64,000 bases of DNA from CAYUCJ01 sp049282265. Lineage in GTDB: Bacteria; Desulfobacterota; DSM-4660; Desulfatiglandales; Desulfatiglandaceae. Below, piece after piece: positions 49,360 through 57,373 of the stretch. Location: positions 16,998 through 80,997 of the forward strand of contig JBAPTR010000003.1 of NCBI GenBank assembly GCA_049282265.1. The letters are read 5' to 3'. A model generated the notes under the pieces. The model was given only the letters and a program-made list of their open reading frames with translations, had not been told where the DNA came from and searched no databases. The translations under genes were made by a program, and so were the position numbers. Numbering within the stretch: position 1 is the stretch's first letter; every line of letters begins with the position of its first letter.

Positions 49360-51198
49360 CTAGTTTTTTCCATTGCCCCGATCATGCTCGGTGGCCGCAT
49401 CCATTATCATCACCACAGGAGCCAGGATGATATGAAACAACCGGCTGAAGGGCAGATAGGCCACAAAGGCTCCGGCCAGAATAGCATGACCATACCATAG
49501 GTATCCATAGAGTGATGTCAATTCGGACGGATCAGAAAAGAACCGGCTGATCCAGTACCCAACAAACGCATATTCTGCATCTCCAGGAAAACCGGTCATG
49601 GCCATGCGCATTGCTTCCAGCACAAAACCCACGATTACGATGCCGCCGATGAGGCCGAGGGCCAGGGGATCCTGTGCGGGAAGGCCGGGTAATCGGCGAA
49701 ACCGCCTCAAAGTACCACGCACCAGGGCCAGTAAAATGCCCAGCAGGATCATGACGCCGCTTATATCAAAAAGCAACGCCGTCAGGTAATTATTTTTGTC
49801 CAGCAGTACCCACACCGTCTCGTTTCCGGGTTTCCAGAGCGACCCCAGGAGTCCGGCAAGGCCCCAGACAAAACGGAACAGAAAGGGGTAGAAGATGAGG
49901 GCGTGAATCAGCCACCGCCCCTCGGACTGATGGTAAAGCCTCCTCTGGAACAGGACATCCAGCAACAGGCTTCTCAACACGCTTAGCGTCCCGGCAAATA
50001 GGCTCCTGCGGGTCTCCTCCGGCACCGGCCCGACAGCCTCTCCTCCAGAGAAAGTGCCTGTCAGCCAGTAGGACAAGGCCATGATGATTCCCGCCAGGAA
50101 AATCAGGAGTGCCACGATGGTAGTGGTATCTCCCACCGAAAAGGTGGCCGCATGACAGGGCATGCAGATAAGGCTCTTGGCCGGCAGAACCATGGCAGGG
50201 GCGCCAACCTTGTTTCCCTTCTCGTGGCAGCGGACACAGGTATCCTGCCCCCCTTTTGAGGCCATGTCGTGGACCTGGAGCGGCTTTCCCGTATCCGGCG
50301 GGAGCTTCCACAAGACCCTCTTGGAGACCGTATCCCGAAACGGTGTTACGCCTTTGAGGTGACACGCTCCGCAGGCCACATCCAGGTGGACGTCGTGTGC
50401 CTTTTTCTCGTCGTGACGAGTGTGACACTGCAGGCAGTCGCCCTTTGGCTGGTCCTGGTGATGAAAGGCCGCGCCCCCGGGATGGCATGCAGTGCAGGAC
50501 TGGTTGGCATGGGGAGTGCTCCCGTATGCTGCCGAATCAATGAGGGGAACGAGGGCACCGGTTGCTTTCTGCGCCGGGGTATCCCCCTTTGCATGGCAGT
50601 GGAAACAGAGGGCCTGGATCTTCTCCCTTCCCTGCGGCTTATCCGGGTCCACTGCCCCGTGGCAGGCCATGCAGGCCTCGTCTTCTTCAGAAAGGGGCGG
50701 CAGTTCGGCGCGTATCGCGTGACAGGCACCGCACTGTCGTTCCCTTGGGGTGCCTGGTTTAAACTTCCCGATTCTGTCTTCCCCCAGGCGGGGTTGACGG
50801 TGGACCTTGTGGCACCGGATACAGTAACTGTATTTCTTTGGATCCTGAATTTTTTTCCGGCCGTGTTTTCCCGCTGCCAGATCACCTTCTATCTCATCAT
50901 GACAAGAGAAACACATTTCCGGAGAAAAGAAATCACCCCGTCCCTTGTTCACCTCCGAAGGATCCGGGTGCAAGGCCTTATCGGCTATGTCCCCGTGACA
51001 ATCCTGACATGATGTCTGGCCGTGGGCGGATACATGGTATTCCTTTGGCTCAATAAGCCAGGAGCCGCTGGCCCGACACTGCGGACCGATCAGGAGCAAA
51101 AACAAGGAAAACAGGAAAACCACCAGGGACCTTCTTCCTGTTTTCCTTCTATTCACATGCACCAGCACATGGAAAACCTGGTTCCACAAGTACTTCAC
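49360..51198 (-). CDS. Eleven-haem cytochrome c fused to a NarI-like cytochrome b
   Basis: 612 residues. After a signal/anchor helix (SLVVFLFSLFLLLIGPQC) there are eleven CxxCH motifs between about residues 64 and 351 (SCQDCH, MCFSCH, YCIRCH, QCGACH, ACMACH, LCFHCH, SCTACH, DCLQCH, ACGACH, TCVRCH, ICMPCH). They are followed by five or six membrane helices resembling the nitrate reductase gamma subunit, with histidines in WLIHALIFYPFLFRF and LWYGHAILAGAF suited to haem b. The whole looks like a quinone-linked periplasmic electron conduit. It is placed between the TRAP genes and the GlcD-like gene, and probably links the dehydrogenase to the menaquinone pool or to periplasmic cytochromes. Confidence 0.87.
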   Translation of the reverse strand: MKYLWNQVFHVLVHVNRRKTGRRSLVVFLFSLFLLLIGPQCRASGSWLIEPKEYHVSAHGQTSCQDCHGDIADKALHPDPSEVNKGRGDFFSPEMCFSCHDEIEGDLAAGKHGRKKIQDPKKYSYCIRCHKVHRQPRLGEDRIGKFKPGTPRERQCGACHAIRAELPPLSEEDEACMACHGAVDPDKPQGREKIQALCFHCHAKGDTPAQKATGALVPLIDSAAYGSTPHANQSCTACHPGGAAFHHQDQPKGDCLQCHTRHDEKKAHDVHLDVACGACHLKGVTPFRDTVSKRVLWKLPPDTGKPLQVHDMASKGGQDTCVRCHEKGNKVGAPAMVLPAKSLICMPCHAATFSVGDTTTIVALLIFLAGIIMALSYWLTGTFSGGEAVGPVPEETRRSLFAGTLSVLRSLLLDVLFQRRLYHQSEGRWLIHALIFYPFLFRFVWGLAGLLGSLWKPGNETVWVLLDKNNYLTALLFDISGVMILLGILLALVRGTLRRFRRLPGLPAQDPLALGLIGGIVIVGFVLEAMRMAMTGFPGDAEYAFVGYWISRFFSDPSELTSLYGYLWYGHAILAGAFVAYLPFSRLFHIILAPVVMIMDAATEHDRGNGKN

Positions 51199-51207
51199 CC
51201 CCGTGCG

Positions 51208-52551
51208 CTATCCGATGGTAGCCGCACCGAAAAAGGCCCTGGGCACCCAGAGAATAATGTTCGGGACCAGGATGCAGAGGATCAGTCCAACCCACTGGAG
51301 GCAGATGAACGGTATCACCCCCTTATAGATATGGACGATCGTCATTTCAGGCGGTGCAATCCCCCGGAGGTAGAACAGGGAGTACCCGAAAGGCGGCGTC
51401 AAAAAGGCCATCTGCAGGTTGACGCATATGAGCGTTGCAAACCACAGGGGGTTAAATCCAAGTTCCGCAGCAATAGGCGTAAAAATGGGGATGACAATCA
51501 AAAGGATTCCCAGCCAATCAATAAACATCCCCAGGAAGAAGACCGTACCCATCATGATGAAAAGAACCACATACGGGCTTACCTGCATCCCCAGAAGGAT
51601 GCTGCTGATGGCATCCCCTCCCCCAAGCCCCATGAAGACGGCCTGAAAGGCATTTCCGCCCAGGAACAGGGTCATGACCATGGCCGTCGTCAACAGCGTG
51701 GAGTTACATGCATCCGTCGTTGCCTTCCAGGTCAACTTTCCGTAGCCGAGTGCAAGAAGAAAGGCCCCGGTTGCGCCCAAACCGGCTGCCTCCGTCGGCG
51801 TGGCAATCCCCGCCACAATACTCCCCAGTACAATTATTATCAGGAACGCAGGTGGGACGAGGGAAGTCAATATCATCCTGATCTTCTGCAGCCAGGTGTA
51901 GATCCTTTCCTCTTTTGGAAGCGGCGGTCCCAGAGAAGGATTGATGCCGCATCGAATGGAAATGTACGTCAAGTACAGAAGAGAAAGGAGGACTCCGGGT
52001 GAGATCGCTGCGGCAAAGAGCTGTCCCACGGACATCCCTGCCAGGCTGCCGTACACTACCAGCATGATACTCGGCGGAATAATGATGCCCAGGGTCCCGC
52101 CTGCACAGATCGAGCCTGCAATCAGGGGAATATGGTAGCCCCTTTTCATGAGCGCAGGAACAGCCAAGAGGCCTATTGCCACTTCAGTAGCGCCGACCAC
52201 CCCTGCGGAGGCCGCAAAGACGGTACACACAATGACGACTGCAAGGGCCAGACCGCCCCTGATTGGCCCAAGGATAACGTGCATGGTGTGAAAGAGACTC
52301 TCAGCAATGCCGGATGCATCCAGCATCTGGGCCATGAATATGAAAAGCGGCACCGCCACCAGGACATAATCATCCATCACCCCGTAACACCTGTTTGCGA
52401 AAAGACCGAAGACCACCTCGGGGGACCCACCCCATCCAATCAGGCCAAAAACCAGGGCAAGAACACCGAGGGAAAAGGCCAGAGGATGACCCAGGAAGAG
52501 AGTGATAAACAGTGTCCCAAACATGATAAGGGCTAAGGTGTCAGGATTCAT
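51208..52551 (-). CDS. dctM: TRAP transporter large permease (DctM type)
   Basis: 447 residues, about twelve membrane helices of the DctM/TRAP-T large subunit. LALIMFGTLFITLFLGHPLAFSLG at the N-terminus, GGLALAVVIVCTVFAASAGVVGATEVAIG near 100, GSICAGGTLGIIIPPSIMLVVYG near 145 and GMFIDWLGILLIVIPIFTPI near 345 are typical. It overlaps the dctQ stop by 4 bases. The cytochrome gene begins 9 bases downstream, so transport and oxidation genes are likely on one transcript. Confidence 0.92.
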   Translation of the reverse strand: MNPDTLALIMFGTLFITLFLGHPLAFSLGVLALVFGLIGWGGSPEVVFGLFANRCYGVMDDYVLVAVPLFIFMAQMLDASGIAESLFHTMHVILGPIRGGLALAVVIVCTVFAASAGVVGATEVAIGLLAVPALMKRGYHIPLIAGSICAGGTLGIIIPPSIMLVVYGSLAGMSVGQLFAAAISPGVLLSLLYLTYISIRCGINPSLGPPLPKEERIYTWLQKIRMILTSLVPPAFLIIIVLGSIVAGIATPTEAAGLGATGAFLLALGYGKLTWKATTDACNSTLLTTAMVMTLFLGGNAFQAVFMGLGGGDAISSILLGMQVSPYVVLFIMMGTVFFLGMFIDWLGILLIVIPIFTPIAAELGFNPLWFATLICVNLQMAFLTPPFGYSLFYLRGIAPPEMTIVHIYKGVIPFICLQWVGLILCILVPNIILWVPRAFFGAATIG

Positions 52552-53048
52552 ATGTCTTCCCCCTTAAGTTTGTAAATGTCACGAATAAAGGTAGCAACTC
52601 CTTGAATGAATAGCATGATCATGGCAACGGGCATGACTGTCTTGTAAGGATAGAGCGGCGGTTTCCAGGCACTCCAGCTATGCTCTCCGATGGCCCATGA
52701 ATGCCCTGCATATTCTATTGAGGCATAGCTCAAGGCACCCACAAACGGCGCAAAGATGAACAGAAATGTGAATATACGAAGCCAAAGTTGAACCTTTTCC
52801 GGGAGCGCCGTTACTATCACATCGATGCGTACATGGCGATCATAGAGATAGGCGACTGCCATACCGAGCATGAAGTGAGCGCCATATAAATATACCGTCA
52901 TTTCAAACCCCCATCTGGTAGGGGCATGAAATACCTTCCTTGCAATGACCTCATACATGACTACGAAGATCATAGGCAAGATCAGCAGGGCAAACCATTT
53001 CCCTGTAAATGCTGTAAAGGCATCCACTGCGTGGACGAATTTTTTCAT
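52548..53048 (-). CDS. dctQ: TRAP transporter small permease (DctQ type)
   Basis: 166 residues with four membrane helices: FALLILPMIFVVMYEVIARKVF, GAHFMLGMAVAYLYDRHVRIDV, LRIFTFLFIFAPFVGALSYA and VMPVAMIMLFIQGVATFIRDI. ATG 53048 has GGAGC 6 bases upstream. The preceding 53 in-frame codons run into the long-palindrome repeat and are not protein-like. Overlaps dctM by 4 bases. The repeat copy separates it from dctP, so it may be read through or start from its own signal. Confidence 0.85.
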   Translation of the reverse strand: MKKFVHAVDAFTAFTGKWFALLILPMIFVVMYEVIARKVFHAPTRWGFEMTVYLYGAHFMLGMAVAYLYDRHVRIDVIVTALPEKVQLWLRIFTFLFIFAPFVGALSYASIEYAGHSWAIGEHSWSAWKPPLYPYKTVMPVAMIMLFIQGVATFIRDIYKLKGEDI

Positions 53049-53057
53049 GATTCGCTC

Positions 53058-53302
53058 CATTGATTTGCATGCCCATCCGTGGGCACGATGATGACTTCCA
53101 AGGAAGTCGTTTTCATTTCGGCGAGGCATCGTTGAGCAGGTAAACGGGATGTTCCAGAAGCTACGCTCCCTCTGTCGTCCATCTCCTCCAAGGTGTTTAG
53201 AAAGCATCTGAAAAAGAGTGTCAGGTTCGGCCGAATACCTCTATCGCCTTCGTTGCTCATAGGACGCCGCTTGCGGCATAAACCAGCTTCCAACGAAGTC
53301 AT
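53058..53302. repeat. Long-palindrome dispersed repeat, copy C, between dctP and dctQ
   Basis: The left 50 bases (CCATTGATTTGCATGCCC...ATGACTTCC) match copy A. The right part (GTCGTCCATCTCC...GTGTTTAGAAAGCATCTG...CTCATAGG...GCGGCATAAACCAGC...ACGAAGTCAT) matches copies A and D. The left hairpin arm is absent, so this copy cannot form the full hairpin. It occupies nearly all of the 313-base gap and begins 10 bases upstream of the dctQ start. Confidence 0.8.
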
Positions 53303-53361
53303 AATTACTTCTGTGCCCCTGAAAACATAATCCCCAGGGGCACAGGATCATATCATCTGTT

Positions 53362-54525
53362 TTATTGCAGGTGTTTCCCATTAATATAATCTTTGTATGG
53401 CCAAGGTGCGACGCCACCCCTCAGGTTACGCCACTGGGCGAAATCCCTCTTGAACTGTTCCTGGGAGCCCAGCACTTTCTTGACATCCGGGTATTTGTTC
53501 TTCACTTCTTCGAGGTACTCATGGGTGGTCTTCGCAAACTGGGTCATGGTGGCATCGTCCATCTTCACATATTCCACCTTCTCGCCCATCATCTGAAGCG
53601 CCTTGATATTCAGTTGTTCCATCCAGGCCCATGACCACAACTGGGTCTCTTTGGCACAGAGCTTTATGATCTCCTGGAGGTCTTCCGGCAGGGAATCATA
53701 CTTTTTCTTGTTAAACACCAAGTCAAACTGGCAGGAAGGCTGATGCACGCCCGGCTCAATCACGTATTTGGTGATCTCGTGGAAGCCCATTGGGTAATTG
53801 ACTGCAGGGCAACTGAACTCACAGGCGTCAATCACGCCGCGCTCCAGTGCAAGATAGATCTCGCTTCCCGGGAGCGGGGTGACGGAAGCGCCGAGTCGGG
53901 TCAGGATATCCATGTACCAGCCGGGCGTCCTGATCTTCATGCCCTTAAAGTCTTCCATCTTGGTGGCACGTTTGTTGGAATAAAGCCCCAGCTCCTGACC
54001 GGCATTTCCGCCGGGGAAAGCTACCATGCCATAGCGGTTATAGAGTTCATTCAGCATGTCTGCTCCGCCCCGCTCGTACAGCCAGATATTGTAACCTTCT
54101 GCATCAAGGCCAAACGGCACCGATGCGAAGGCCACGAACGCCTCGTTCCTGCCCTTCCAGTATCCCGGCCAGGAATGGAAACAATCCAGCGTCCCCTTGG
54201 CTGTGGCATCGAAGATCTCCATGGCCGGAACAATGGAACCTGTGGAGTAGACTTTTATTACCAGTCTACCGCCGCTCGCCGCCCTTACGCTGTCTGCAAA
54301 ATGGATAGAAATATCATGGAAAAGCAACCCGCCCCAGGGGTCACTCATGCGCAAGTGATAGGTTTTTTTGGATGTCTGGAACTTTTTGTGTTTCCATGCG
54401 ATCGCGCGTTGGTCTTCACCGAATTTCACGAATTTTTTCTTCGCAAATGAGTTCGCCGGTGCTGATAGGGTAAAGGCAACAGCTACCAGCAGCACCAGAA
54501 TGGCCAATCCAATTTTTTTCATCAT
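53362..54525 (-). CDS. dctP: TRAP transporter substrate-binding protein (DctP type)
   Basis: 387 residues. Signal peptide (MMKKIGLAILVLLVAVAFTLSAP...), then YHLRMSDPWGGLLFHDISIHFADSVRAASGGRLVIKVYSTGSI in the binding lobe, KMEDFKGMKIRTPGWYMDIL with the arginine that grips the substrate carboxylate near 197, and LPGSEIYLALERGVIDACEF near 219. Periplasmic receptor of the dctPQM system, for a carboxylate or 2-hydroxyacid. GAGG lies just upstream of the ATG. A run of charged residues (KKKFVKFGEDQRAIAWKHKK) follows the signal peptide, an addition not usual in the family. Confidence 0.92.
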   Translation of the reverse strand: MMKKIGLAILVLLVAVAFTLSAPANSFAKKKFVKFGEDQRAIAWKHKKFQTSKKTYHLRMSDPWGGLLFHDISIHFADSVRAASGGRLVIKVYSTGSIVPAMEIFDATAKGTLDCFHSWPGYWKGRNEAFVAFASVPFGLDAEGYNIWLYERGGADMLNELYNRYGMVAFPGGNAGQELGLYSNKRATKMEDFKGMKIRTPGWYMDILTRLGASVTPLPGSEIYLALERGVIDACEFSCPAVNYPMGFHEITKYVIEPGVHQPSCQFDLVFNKKKYDSLPEDLQEIIKLCAKETQLWSWAWMEQLNIKALQMMGEKVEYVKMDDATMTQFAKTTHEYLEEVKNKYPDVKKVLGSQEQFKRDFAQWRNLRGGVAPWPYKDYINGKHLQ

Positions 54526-54609
54526 CCTGCCTCCTTTGTAAATGGGTTGAAATCAAGCTCAAAACCACAATAACACCTTGAAACAAATGACTGTTATATC
54601 ACCTCCTCC

Positions 54610-54927
54610 CTATTGGATATTCGAACGAAGATCCTCCAATCTCCTCTTGAGATAATACATACCGTTTTCCGTCTTCCCCAAAACCCCATCGTGAATCAAG
54701 GATTCCAGGGCTCGGGGTTTATAATCCCGTATCCCCACCTTGAAAAGCTCCTTCTTGCCATAGGGGAGTTCGACCGCACTTTCCGGATCCAGCGCCTTCC
54801 TCTTTTCAAGATCCCGGATGATGAAAAGCGACGCTCTACGTATCCGCCAGGTTATCCCGTAGCGCGTGAGGATATAGACCCCTACCAGGAAGAAGATAGC
54901 GAGTATGATCTGCATGTTTTCTGACAC
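54610..54927 (-). CDS. Small single-helix membrane protein
   Basis: 105 residues: one N-terminal membrane helix (MQIILAIFFLVGVYILTRYGI), then a basic cytoplasmic part with a winged-helix flavour (IIRDLEKRKALDPESAVELPYG; YKPRALESLIHDGVLGKTENGMYYLKRRLEDL). Its start overlaps the last base of the larA-like gene, and dctP follows after 84 bases, so it belongs to the transport/racemase operon. I do not recognise a family. The opposite strand is also open over this stretch but has no signals. Confidence 0.6.
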   Translation of the reverse strand: MSENMQIILAIFFLVGVYILTRYGITWRIRRASLFIIRDLEKRKALDPESAVELPYGKKELFKVGIRDYKPRALESLIHDGVLGKTENGMYYLKRRLEDLRSNIQ

Positions 54928-56183
54928 TACCGGACCCTTCCCACAACATAAGGCCCGTCAGGGACCACTACTGACCGGTTATCCTCTTTCAGCAGCCTGT
55001 CAATAGTGCCCTGCAGGTCATCCACTTTTGTGACTCCCATCTTTGTCGCATCTTCAGCAGTCAGGCCTGAAGAATATATATACACCTTCCCGGCGTGCTC
55101 CAATACCTGATAGATATTCTGCGCACACCACTGATCAATGACAAAATCGCTTGGATCACAGTACCCGCTGAAGAATTCCTCCGGGGAACAGACCGTTCGC
55201 AGGATTCCGCAAAATTCCGGACTCCCAAGTCCTTCGCGGCACTCGCAGGCCACCACGATGGTCCCTCCTTTTTCAAGGATATCCATGGCGCAGATGAGGG
55301 CCTTGCTGATCTGGTAAAAGGTGGCATCCAGGGGGTACCCGCCCCCGGAAGTGATCACGAGATCAACCCGTTCGTCCAGTTCCACAACGGAATGTCCCCG
55401 AACCAATCGACAGCCGGCAAGATGGGCCTTGTCGTAATGGCCGGCAAAGACTCCGGCAATCTCCCTTTCCCTGTTGATGACCACGTTGAGGATAAAATCT
55501 ACGCCTGCCAGTTCGGCAACACGAACCCCGTATTCATGAAAGGGATTTCCCTCCAGGAGACAGTTGGTGACGTTGGAGTGGTCGATCATCTCATAGGAAT
55601 GCATGAATTTCATGGTTCCGAAGCTTGAAATACCCGGCAGGATGGCCTTACGTCCTCCGGAATAACCCGCATAAAAGTGAGGCTCGATCAGTCCGGTCAA
55701 GATTTTCAGGTCCGCATCGAGATAGTGCCGGTTGATCTCAATAGCCGCCCCGTCTATTTCATCTATCTTCCGGTACTCCTCGGACTTCCGGCAGTAATGG
55801 TTCACAATCCGATAGTTGTTCACGATATCCCGACCAACCAAGTATTCCAGCTCCTCTCCCAGGTTGGGCCGGTGCATGCCCGTGGCAATGAGGATGGTGA
55901 TTTTTTCTCTTGGAATACCGCTTTGCACCAGTATCCTGAGCAGGGGAGGAAGGAGGGTCTTGTTGGGGACAGGGCGGGTGATATCGGAGACGACGATACA
56001 GGCGTTCTTCTTCCCTCGGGCCAATTCGGCGAGGGGAGGGCTCCCGATGGGGTGAGCCAGGGCCTCCTGAACTGATGCCAATGGATCTTCTACGGGATCA
56101 AGGGCCTTCATTTCCAGGAGATTCACAGACCCCGGGAGATCCAGATCCACCGTTTTTTCACCATAGAGCAAATGAGCCTTCAT
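54927..56183 (-). CDS. larA: LarA-type nickel-dependent racemase (lactate racemase family)
   Basis: 418 residues. The nickel-pincer site residues known from Lactiplantibacillus LarA are all conserved: His104 in TGMHR, His169 in EPHFYAGYSGGRK, Lys179 in the same motif (covalent cofactor attachment) and His195 in MHSYEM. The substrate-site SDITRP is at 66-71. LarA-family enzymes interconvert D and L forms of lactate and other 2-hydroxyacids. The cofactor makers LarB, LarC and LarE are not in the window. First gene of the minus-strand run that continues with TRAP transport and GlcD/GlcF oxidation; divergent from the GntR regulator. Confidence 0.88.
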   Translation of the reverse strand: MKAHLLYGEKTVDLDLPGSVNLLEMKALDPVEDPLASVQEALAHPIGSPPLAELARGKKNACIVVSDITRPVPNKTLLPPLLRILVQSGIPREKITILIATGMHRPNLGEELEYLVGRDIVNNYRIVNHYCRKSEEYRKIDEIDGAAIEINRHYLDADLKILTGLIEPHFYAGYSGGRKAILPGISSFGTMKFMHSYEMIDHSNVTNCLLEGNPFHEYGVRVAELAGVDFILNVVINREREIAGVFAGHYDKAHLAGCRLVRGHSVVELDERVDLVITSGGGYPLDATFYQISKALICAMDILEKGGTIVVACECREGLGSPEFCGILRTVCSPEEFFSGYCDPSDFVIDQWCAQNIYQVLEHAGKVYIYSSGLTAEDATKMGVTKVDDLQGTIDRLLKEDNRSVVVPDGPYVVGRVR

Positions 56184-56225
56184 TTGTCCGCCTCTATTGG
56201 AGGGTTCATCAAAATCAAATAAACA

Positions 56226-56367
56226 GAGCCGGTTTCAAAACGCCCCCTTTTCCCCAATCTCTGCGTCAAACTCAAATTTTAATCCTCGAAATATCCAATA
56301 TATTCCTGTGGTTAAAATCATCGTCTTCCTTGACCTTGGACAAAATTGAACGTTTTGAAACTGGCTC
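56226..56367. repeat. 142-bp inverted-repeat element upstream of the larA-like gene
   Basis: Ends GAGCCGGTTTCAAAACG (56226-56242) and CGTTTTGAAACTGGCTC (56351-56367) are inverted complements with one mismatch. The interior is A+T-rich (CAATCTCTGCGTCAA; AATATCCAATATATTCC). It occupies the larA-proximal half of the 354-base divergent region, so it would lie in the larA leader or separate its promoter from the operators. A CAATCTCGGCGTCAA stretch near 60232 suggests a distant relative. Confidence 0.6.
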
Positions 56368-56405
56368 AACAGGCTGTTTTTCAGGAAAGAAACACTTTGG
56401 CAAAC

Positions 56406-56416
56406 TGGTCATACCA
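56406..56416. promoter_or_regulatory. FadR/LldR-type operator O1
   Basis: TGGTCATACCA is a perfect 4-3-4 palindrome and fits the FadR-subfamily consensus TNGTNNNACNA. It lies 223 bases upstream of the larA-like start and 88 bases from a second site, within the region divergent between larA and the GntR gene. Confidence 0.6.
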
Positions 56417-56493
56417 ATATCCAAATGTAGGAAAGTTGTCAAGAAAAAAGTGAAGCTTTATGGATAAAATCCCTTGCACTTCATGAATAGAAG

Positions 56494-56504
56494 TGGTATT
56501 ACCA
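56494..56504. promoter_or_regulatory. FadR/LldR-type operator O2 with overlapping promoter
   Basis: TGGTATTACCA also fits TNGTNNNACNA exactly and lies 33 bases before the regulator's start codon. A weak promoter, TTGCAC (56474-56479) with a 17-base spacer to TATTAC (56497-56502), would have its -10 inside the operator, consistent with autorepression. Confidence 0.6.
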
Positions 56505-56537
56505 GCTTAGGTAAAAGCCTGCCACCAGGAGAGCGTC

Positions 56538-57260
56538 ATGTTTCGCAAGATATCCCCCAAGAAAATTTCCGATGAGATCATTGAACAATTCAAGAGACTC
56601 TTGAGCACCGGGGATCTCAAGCCGGGTGATGAACTGCCCTCCGAGAGAGACTTGGCCGAATCCATAGGCGTCAGCAGGCCGCCGCTTCGCGAAGCACTCA
56701 ATGCCCTGCAGGCCATGGGCTTCATTGAAATCAAGCCGAGAAGCAGGATCATTGTCAAATCTCTGACCGAAAAACCCGTTGAAGATCCCTTGAGTCTGCT
56801 CATCGCTCATGACCCGGAAAAGTTCTTTGAACTCCTGGATATCCGAAGGGCCATGGAAGGCTGGGCCGCCTTTAATGCGGCAAAAAGGGCAAAGGAATCA
56901 GACATCAAGCGGCTCGAAGATATCATCGCCCTGGACCAGGAAAATCTCAGGGAGAACAGGGACGATGCGAAGACCGATGCAGACTTCCATATCGGCATAT
57001 CCCTTGCCAGCCACAATACCGTCCTGTCCCACCTCACCGCCTCCTGCTACCATATTTTGTGGAACTCCCAAAAGGTAACCCGGGAGCAAATCTTCAAGAA
57101 GAAAAAAAACAAACGGCTCATCGCCGGGCAGCACCTCAGGATTTTTCAGGCTATCAGGAACAGGGATGCGGAGCGCGCAAGCAGAGAAGCCAGGCAGCAC
57201 ATCGACTTTGTTGAAACCGAGCTGAGGGAACTCATGGCTTCAGACACCCCTTCCGATTGA
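56538..57260 (+). CDS. FadR/LldR-subfamily GntR transcriptional regulator
   Basis: 240 residues. N-terminal winged helix (about 9-75): ISDEIIEQFKRLLSTGDLKPGDELPSERDLAESIGVSRPPLREALNAL..., the GntR signature. A C-terminal FCD domain (about 95-235) has DIRRAMEGWAAFNAA, DADFHIGISLASHN and QHLRIFQAIRNRDAERASREARQH, whose Asp and three His positions bind a metal and carboxylate ligands. Divergent from larA-dctPQM and preceded by two operators of the expected type. By analogy with LldR it should sense a 2-hydroxyacid. Confidence 0.9.
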   Translation: MFRKISPKKISDEIIEQFKRLLSTGDLKPGDELPSERDLAESIGVSRPPLREALNALQAMGFIEIKPRSRIIVKSLTEKPVEDPLSLLIAHDPEKFFELLDIRRAMEGWAAFNAAKRAKESDIKRLEDIIALDQENLRENRDDAKTDADFHIGISLASHNTVLSHLTASCYHILWNSQKVTREQIFKKKKNKRLIAGQHLRIFQAIRNRDAERASREARQHIDFVETELRELMASDTPSD

Positions 57261-57262
57261 TT

Positions 57263-57373
57263 CCATCCCCTCATGTGTGTTTGGAAAGCACATGAACAAA
57301 TTGTCGGGCTCGGTTCCACTATGTTGCCAATAGATTGGCGCTCGCGGCATAAACCAGCCTTCTACGAAGTCAT
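57263..57373. repeat. Long-palindrome dispersed repeat, copy D (right arm only)
   Basis: About 111 bases matching only the right half of copies A and C: CCATCCCCTC...GTGTTTGGAAAGCA...GTCGGGCTCGGTTCC...GCGGCATAAACCAGC...ACGAAGTCAT. It fills the gap between the convergent GntR and SDR genes. Its terminal ATGACTTCG, read on the minus strand, provides the TGA stop of the SDR gene. Confidence 0.75.
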
